This document shows positions 15,627 to 20,196 of a stretch of DNA of 20,196 bases, one piece after another (position 1 is the first letter of the stretch; each line of letters opens with the position of its first letter). The translations under genes were made by a program, and so were the position numbers. The DNA lies in the NCBI GenBank assembly GCA_003555415.1, contig PWHX01000146.1, positions 1 through 20,196 of the forward strand, in the 5' to 3' direction. This DNA is from Syntrophomonadaceae bacterium (lineage in GTDB: Bacteria > Bacillota > Dethiobacteria > SKNC01). The notes beneath the pieces are model-generated. The model had not been told where the DNA came from and did not search any database. It saw nothing but the letters and a program-made list of their open reading frames with translations.

Positions 15627-17075
15627 TTATGAAGGTTGTATGATTCCGTACTCATCATACCTGGACTTGATTTTTTCAAATACTTCTTTATCTATTTTCA
15701 GAGGTTCATGAGTTTCTAATACGGAACGGACTATGTCTCCAGCCCTTTTTGCTCCATCCTTAGATCCATCCTTTTCCCATTTCTTTCGAAGATTCCGGTC
15801 AGAAACTTGCGGCATGAAAAACTCATTCCGGCAGTGGTTTAAAGTGTGAGTGTTAGTTAAAAAGTTTCCACCGGCACCTACTTGCCGGATAACTTCCTCA
15901 GCCAGGGTTTCCTCGTTTACCTCAACTCCCTTTATAGCCCTCATGCACATTCCGATAATTTCGCTATCAATAACTAACTGTTCATAACAAAAAGTAGTGC
16001 AGAATTCTAAAAAGCCGGCAGCATCATGTATATAGTTAGCTCCTGCCAGAGCGGTTATCATGCCGGTAGCCATTTTTTCATAACCCGCCTGCACATCCGG
16101 AAGTTTGCTATCTGACATTCCTGCCGTGGCATATATAGGTACTTCATAATATTGAGCCATCTGGGCACTGGAAGCGTTTATTAGTCCCATTTCAATATTT
16201 CCAGAAAGGTAAGAACCTGTCTGCATGTCCATTGCTGTAGATACCGTTCCATATATTACCGGAGTTCCTGGGTTAACTAGCTGGGCAAGGACAATGCCTG
16301 ATAGTGTTTCGGCATTGGACATTGTTATTGTACCAGCCAGGGTGCAGGGACCAGTAGCTCCAGCCAATGGTTCTGCTGGACAAACCAGGGGGATTCCCTG
16401 CCGTGCCACTTCCATGAGAAGCTCAGTATAAGTTTTATCCATAACCAGAGGACTCATAATACAGGTAACCATAGAAACTATAGGGCGCTCTCTCAGTGCT
16501 TCGGGGCCACCGGCTATTTCTTCTGCAATAGATATAACGTTTCTTATACCTTCTTTTGAATAAACCCCACCCATTATATGCTTGGAAGTATTTTGTAGTC
16601 CCCACCAGAATCTATTAACATCCACGTTATGACCTTCTACTTCCCTGGGATAAACAGGAAGCATAAAAAAGTGAATGTTGTCCAGATAATCTACTAGACG
16701 GGCAATATTTATAATGTCTTGAATGCTGGCCCTTCTCTTTTTCATTGTTTCTATGTCCAGTACATCTAAAACGGTACCACCTGTTCCCATATGGGTTCTT
16801 TTTTCTTCCAGGGTTAAATTGTTCTTGTCTTCCCTACCGTAAAGAACTACTTTTGATGGAGCTTTAGACAGAGCATCTTCCAGCATGGTCCTGGATATTT
16901 TAACCATACTGGTTTCATAGTTAACTTCAGCTCCGTTATCAGCAAAAACTTTCAACGCCTCAGGGCTAGCCACCTTAATGCCCGGATCACTCAATATATT
17001 CACAGTAGTTTCATGTATTTTTTCTATATCCCTCTTGGACAGAGGGTGGTAATGTCCTGATTGCAGTCCTTTCAA
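15627..17075 (-). CDS. MttB/MtgB-family corrinoid methyltransferase without pyrrolysine
   Basis: The protein (482 residues from the TTG at 17075) belongs to the trimethylamine methyltransferase (MttB) family, which moves a methyl group from a quaternary or tertiary amine to a corrinoid carrier. Visible blocks are SGHYHPLSKRDIEKIHETT at the N-terminus, HMGTGGTVLDVLD, GPCTLAGTITMSNAETLSG, IYATAGMSDSKLPDVQAGYE and FCYEQLVIDSE. No in-frame amber codon occurs, so it is of the non-pyrrolysine type, whose characterised members use glycine betaine, proline betaine, carnitine or related compounds. The specific substrate cannot be read from sequence. AAGGAG sits 11 bases before TTG. An ATG at 17096 lacks a binding site. 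It lies next to the corrinoid/folate fusion that should accept its methyl group. Confidence 0.88.
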   Translation of the reverse strand: MKGLQSGHYHPLSKRDIEKIHETTVNILSDPGIKVASPEALKVFADNGAEVNYETSMVKISRTMLEDALSKAPSKVVLYGREDKNNLTLEEKRTHMGTGGTVLDVLDIETMKKRRASIQDIINIARLVDYLDNIHFFMLPVYPREVEGHNVDVNRFWWGLQNTSKHIMGGVYSKEGIRNVISIAEEIAGGPEALRERPIVSMVTCIMSPLVMDKTYTELLMEVARQGIPLVCPAEPLAGATGPCTLAGTITMSNAETLSGIVLAQLVNPGTPVIYGTVSTAMDMQTGSYLSGNIEMGLINASSAQMAQYYEVPIYATAGMSDSKLPDVQAGYEKMATGMITALAGANYIHDAAGFLEFCTTFCYEQLVIDSEIIGMCMRAIKGVEVNEETLAEEVIRQVGAGGNFLTNTHTLNHCRNEFFMPQVSDRNLRKKWEKDGSKDGAKRAGDIVRSVLETHEPLKIDKEVFEKIKSRYDEYGIIQPS

Positions 17076-17190
17076 TACAATAAACACTCCTTCCATGTTA
17101 TTAAATGCCGTAATGATTATTAAGATTCAGAATATTTGGAATAAACATCTTATCGGTTAAGACTTAAAGCATTAGCTAAAAGTTATCCCT

Positions 17191-17967
17191 TTATACATTA
17201 TGATTGTTACCGTTCCACTTTTCCAGAAGCTTTTTTTTAGAGTACAAAACATACTCTCTGTCATCAGTAAAAACCTCCAGGGTAATTGTGCCGTCGTAGA
17301 AAGACTTTAAAACATTTATCAGGTAATTCCAGTCAATGTTCCCAGACCCTATAGGCAGGTGCAGATCATCTATCCCGTTATTGTCATGGAGATGAACATG
17401 TATCAGCTTATCTTTGTATCGGCGTAAATAATCTACCGGATCACGGCCATAAATATTTAAGTGCCCTATATCCGCATGGAAATAGAGTCCTTCATTTAAT
17501 TCTAGAAGCCTATCAATATTGTTGACATGATCATGAACTGTCCCCAGTGGTTCCAGCATTATTTTAACTCCCGATTTTGAGGCAAAATTCAAAATACTCT
17601 GTATAGACTCGGTCTGAAATTTCACCCCTTCATCTTCTGTAAACAGGGAAGTAGGCCAGTTTGAATGTATGGTTACCTTATCGCTTCCCATGTCAACAAA
17701 AGCATCCAGATATTGTTTAATAATCTCCACTGCACAATTTCTTAACTTTTTCACCGGAGAACCAATGGGCAAATACCAGGCGGTATGGCCAACCCAATCC
17801 AGGGAATAATAATCAAGCTGCTTTTTGATTTCCCCGGTATTGAACTTTCCCAATTCACCTTTATCCGGTTCCAAAAACAAATCAATGAAATTGAATCCGT
17901 TATTTGCAATCCACTTTATTTCATCTCTTATCTCTTTTCGGGGATTATTGGGAAATCCAACCTTCAT
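17191..17967 (-). CDS. Xylose-isomerase-like TIM-barrel protein (sugar phosphate isomerase/epimerase family)
   Basis: The 258-residue protein has the AP-endonuclease-2/xylose-isomerase-like fold. It begins MKVGFPNNPRKEIRDEIKWI, and the family's metal-site pattern can be followed: glutamate in IMLEPLGT (about 137), aspartate and histidine in FHADIGHLNIYG (about 165-169), histidines in HVHLHDNNG (about 190-196), then LPIGSGNIDW and a final glutamate in TLEVFTDD. These enzymes are metal-dependent isomerases, epimerases or lyases of sugars, inositols or 2-keto acids. No substrate can be proposed from sequence alone. AAAGGTG lies eight bases before the ATG. It sits between the Asn-synthetase-like gene (82-base gap with a hairpin) and the MttB-type gene (115-base gap), so it is probably in the same operon, where a sugar enzyme is unexpected. 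Confidence 0.72.
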   Translation of the reverse strand: MKVGFPNNPRKEIRDEIKWIANNGFNFIDLFLEPDKGELGKFNTGEIKKQLDYYSLDWVGHTAWYLPIGSPVKKLRNCAVEIIKQYLDAFVDMGSDKVTIHSNWPTSLFTEDEGVKFQTESIQSILNFASKSGVKIMLEPLGTVHDHVNNIDRLLELNEGLYFHADIGHLNIYGRDPVDYLRRYKDKLIHVHLHDNNGIDDLHLPIGSGNIDWNYLINVLKSFYDGTITLEVFTDDREYVLYSKKKLLEKWNGNNHNV

Positions 17968-17999
17968 TTATTATCACCTTTCAATTAAAAATTAAGCGG

Positions 18000-18029
18000 G
18001 AAGCAGTTGCCTATCACCACAACTGCTTC
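18000..18029 (-). promoter_or_regulatory. Intergenic hairpin between the Asn-synthetase-like and isomerase genes
   Basis: Perfect 10-base arms (GAAGCAGTTG / CAACTGCTTC) enclose a 10-base loop, 20 bases after the Asn-synthetase-like stop. On the minus strand AATTTTTAATT follows only after a seven-base gap (CCGCTTA...), so it may be a weak terminator, or a hairpin that protects or divides the operon messenger. Confidence 0.45.
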
Positions 18030-18049
18030 ACCAGTTTTCATAACCTTTC

Positions 18050-19522
18050 TTAGCTAAAGGGATCCCAGCGGCATGTAAGCCCTTCGTAATCCGACGGAAA
18101 ATGTTTCTGGAATATCCTGTAAAGATATAGTTCTGTTGGAGACTGAAAAGTTATGCCTTTTTTACTTCTGGGGGTTTTCTCAAGGGCTTCTTCATCCAGG
18201 TTATCCGGAATACACTTTTCTAACTGATCATCTACTCCTACACCTCGAGCAAACCTTAGTTTTGGACGCCAGGTAATCTCCGGGGGAAGCATATCTTTGA
18301 AGGCTTCACGGAGAATCCATTTTTCGATTGGTTTACCATTTGGCTTATAGACTTTAAGATCCAGAGGAATATCATGTGACATAGTTACTACCGACGGATT
18401 CAGAAACGGGGCATAGTAATCAACACTATTTGTCATCCAACCCCGGTCAAGTCTGCGAAGGGCCGTATTGTAAGCTACATCAACCAGTTTTTTGGCCACC
18501 CTTTCTTGTTCTTCAGGGTCTGAAATATCATCCAGTTCCCTGAAATAACCACCAAAGAGTTCATCGGCTCCTTCTCCTACCAGTATACTGTCCACATGTT
18601 CTTTTGCCAGACGGGAGTTATAGTAGTTTGCAATAAAGCCTGTAATACAGTCCTGGTCGAAGGATTCAAGATAGTATACTGCCTTAGAAACAATATTTTG
18701 AATATCTTCCAGGGTTATTTCATAAACATGAAGTTTTACACCAAGATAATCTGCCATCAGCTTTCCGTATTTCAGGTCTTCTCCAGGATTAGCTTTAAGG
18801 GTAGAGGTAAAAGCTTGAATGTTTTTGTTATACTGGTAGGCAATCGCCAGTATAATTGAGCTATCCAGGCCTCCGCTTAAAGAAACTCCACCAATTCCCT
18901 CGATATTGGTAACAATGTCTTCTACTGCCTGAATGACTACCTCCCTCACTTTGTTAAGGGACTCCTTAGAAGTGTCCCATTTATGGGGTAATTTAAAGCC
19001 AGGGGAAGGCTCATTAAACTGCTTTAGTTTTTCTTTAGTTGAATAGTAATGTCCAGGAGGCAGCTCTTCTACACAATCTGTATAGTCCTTCAATGCCTTA
19101 GCCTCAGAGGCAAACATCATACCTCCCTGGGGTGTTTCTTGATATATTAATGGCCGGGATCCCACATGGTCCCTGGCAATAATGCATTCATCTTCATCGA
19201 TAATGGCACATGAAAAACTGCCTCTCACTTTGGAAAGAGCTTCTATCCCATGGCTTAAATATTGCTTCCTTAAATAATCAGTATCTGACATTTCCTGCCG
19301 GCTATCATCGCGATAGAGCATACCATCCATAATAACATATGGATGGGAATCCTGGCTAATAACCTCAGGGCTAAATCCAACACACCCAAAGGCAGCCGAG
19401 GTAGTAGTTTTTATGATGGGTTCGCTTGTCCCTCGATGCTTTACGGTTTCCAACATACTCTCTACTTTGTTTGAATCTATTTTTGTTTCACTACATCCTG
19501 ATATACCTACCATGCCTGCCAT
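18050..19522 (-). CDS. Asparagine-synthetase-family ATP-dependent amide ligase with inactive glutaminase domain
   Basis: I start the gene at the ATG at 19522 (490 residues), because the product then begins MAGMVGISG, aligning with the usual MCGIVGI. The ATG at 19540 overlaps the GGAGG binding site. The C-terminal synthetase domain looks intact: the pyrophosphatase loop SLSGGLDSS (about 214-222) and GEGADELFGGY (about 316-326). The N-terminal Ntn domain has lost its catalytic features. The nucleophile Cys2 is Ala, HRGPDG reads HRGTSE, and the oxyanion Asn of NGEIYN is Asp in MDGMLYRD. It therefore cannot hydrolyse glutamine and should use ammonia or another amine, as in beta-lactam or carbapenam synthetases. 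It lies between two methyltransferase-operon genes. The acid and amine partners are unknown. Confidence 0.8.
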   Translation of the reverse strand: MAGMVGISGCSETKIDSNKVESMLETVKHRGTSEPIIKTTTSAAFGCVGFSPEVISQDSHPYVIMDGMLYRDDSRQEMSDTDYLRKQYLSHGIEALSKVRGSFSCAIIDEDECIIARDHVGSRPLIYQETPQGGMMFASEAKALKDYTDCVEELPPGHYYSTKEKLKQFNEPSPGFKLPHKWDTSKESLNKVREVVIQAVEDIVTNIEGIGGVSLSGGLDSSIILAIAYQYNKNIQAFTSTLKANPGEDLKYGKLMADYLGVKLHVYEITLEDIQNIVSKAVYYLESFDQDCITGFIANYYNSRLAKEHVDSILVGEGADELFGGYFRELDDISDPEEQERVAKKLVDVAYNTALRRLDRGWMTNSVDYYAPFLNPSVVTMSHDIPLDLKVYKPNGKPIEKWILREAFKDMLPPEITWRPKLRFARGVGVDDQLEKCIPDNLDEEALEKTPRSKKGITFQSPTELYLYRIFQKHFPSDYEGLTCRWDPFS

Positions 19523-19599
19523 TTGTTTTTTAACCTCCATTTTAAAATTTTTTAAAATTTACATTTGGCTTTTTATAAATATGGTAATACTATTTCAAA

Positions 19600-20196
19600 C
19601 TATGGAATAACAACCGCCTCCAATCTTTCATCAACACGGGTTAGATCTAAGGGAGAATCAATTCTGTTTCCTGTGTAGAGAAATCCCTTCCGAAGACCTT
19701 TACGGGCTGCTTTCATAAAGACAGTACTACCTTGAGTCTGCGTTACCGCTTTCTCAATTATTTCAAGCTGTTCATTAATATTATCATCGTTATAGATTTC
19801 TAGAGGTTTTTCAACATGATTAATGCGGGCAGTCAATTCAGCTTCCATCTTGTCATCTACTGTTATGCCAAAATAGCCCAGAGCTTCTACTGTAGCATCC
19901 AGTGCAAGCTGGGAAACCTCTTTAGATTTATGTGTCTTGAACTTCTCCTTTACAATCTTCAGGGCAATATCATCAATTACGTACTGATAAAGGGAAACTG
20001 ACATGACCTGGTGAAGCATTCCCAGCGCACTGTTAATGTATTGTCCGCCGGATGCTATTGTATAGGTCCAGCTTAACACCTTCTCACTTATTCCCTGTGA
20101 AGACGGTTCTGCTTCATCAGACACACCAGCAGTTGCACAACAGGGAAGATTGTAAAAGCGACAAAGCTGTGTGGCAAGGGCAACTCGCCGAATACT
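19600..20196 (-). CDS. Second MttB-family methyltransferase, C-terminal part, cut by window edge
   Basis: The reading frame is open to the window edge (198 codons visible). Its start lies outside; a GTG at 20124 is internal. The first visible segment, RVALATQLCRFYNLPCC followed by ATAGVSD and EPSSQ, aligns with the AQMAQYYEVPIYATAGMSD region of the complete MttB-type protein in this window, placing it in that family. Beyond this it diverges strongly: SGGQYINSALGMLHQV and SLYQYVIDDIALK are still recognisable, but the last third (about 90 residues, ending RLEAVVIP) does not follow the usual C-terminus. No amber codon interrupts the visible part. The gene ends in TAG and is followed 77 bases later by the Asn-synthetase-like gene. 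The substrate is unknown. Confidence 0.7.
   Translation of the reverse strand, partial: SIRRVALATQLCRFYNLPCCATAGVSDEAEPSSQGISEKVLSWTYTIASGGQYINSALGMLHQVMSVSLYQYVIDDIALKIVKEKFKTHKSKEVSQLALDATVEALGYFGITVDDKMEAELTARINHVEKPLEIYNDDNINEQLEIIEKAVTQTQGSTVFMKAARKGLRKGFLYTGNRIDSPLDLTRVDERLEAVVIP

Noticed and set aside
15627..20196. Pyrrolysine in the MttB-family proteins
   Set aside because: Neither visible MttB frame has an internal amber codon. TAG ends at least five genes here (GTPase, cold-shock, phosphorylase, reactivation protein, second MttB), so it behaves as an ordinary stop codon.

Overview
All recognisable genes in this AT-rich window lie on the minus strand, so the natural reading order runs from position 20196 down to 1. 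Strong GGAGG ribosome binding sites, frequent GTG and TTG starts, oxygen-independent corrinoid/folate methyl-transfer genes, a clostridial-type threonine synthase and a short alpha-glucan phosphorylase suggest an anaerobic low-GC Gram-positive bacterium (Clostridia in the broad sense). I cannot name the genus. There are no rRNA or tRNA genes, CRISPR arrays or complete insertion sequences.

Region A (20196 to about 13110) is a corrinoid-dependent methyltransferase locus. In transcript order it holds the C-terminal part of a divergent MttB-family methyltransferase, an asparagine-synthetase-like ligase whose glutaminase site is lost, a xylose-isomerase-like TIM-barrel protein, a full-length MttB/MtgB-type methyltransferase without pyrrolysine, a fusion of a methyltetrahydrofolate methyltransferase with its corrinoid-carrier domain, and a stand-alone MetH-type reactivation domain protein. 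A strong hairpin terminator closes the set. The likely chemistry is transfer of a methyl group from a methylated amine (betaine-like) to a corrinoid and then to tetrahydrofolate. The substrate is unknown. The fusion gene appears to start at an ATT codon.

Region B (13018 to 9825) has three separately expressed genes: a short-chain dehydrogenase with its own terminator, an alpha-glucan phosphorylase behind a good sigma-A-type promoter, and a cold-shock protein with its own promoter and terminator. The 230-base gap between the dehydrogenase and the phosphorylase contains several inverted repeats.

Region C (9781 to 2763) contains threonine synthase and a TGS-domain GTPase (coupled), an MFS efflux-type transporter with a terminator, and an amidohydrolase followed by a YyaL-type thioredoxin-fold protein. 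It ends in a 28-base perfect palindrome that probably acts as a terminator.

Region D (2706 to 1) is a DUF4236/TPR protein, a degenerate CbiL/CobI-like tetrapyrrole methylase, and the FetA/FetB-type ABC transporter pair, with fetB cut by the window edge. The tight spacing suggests that the methylase and the transporter are transcribed together.
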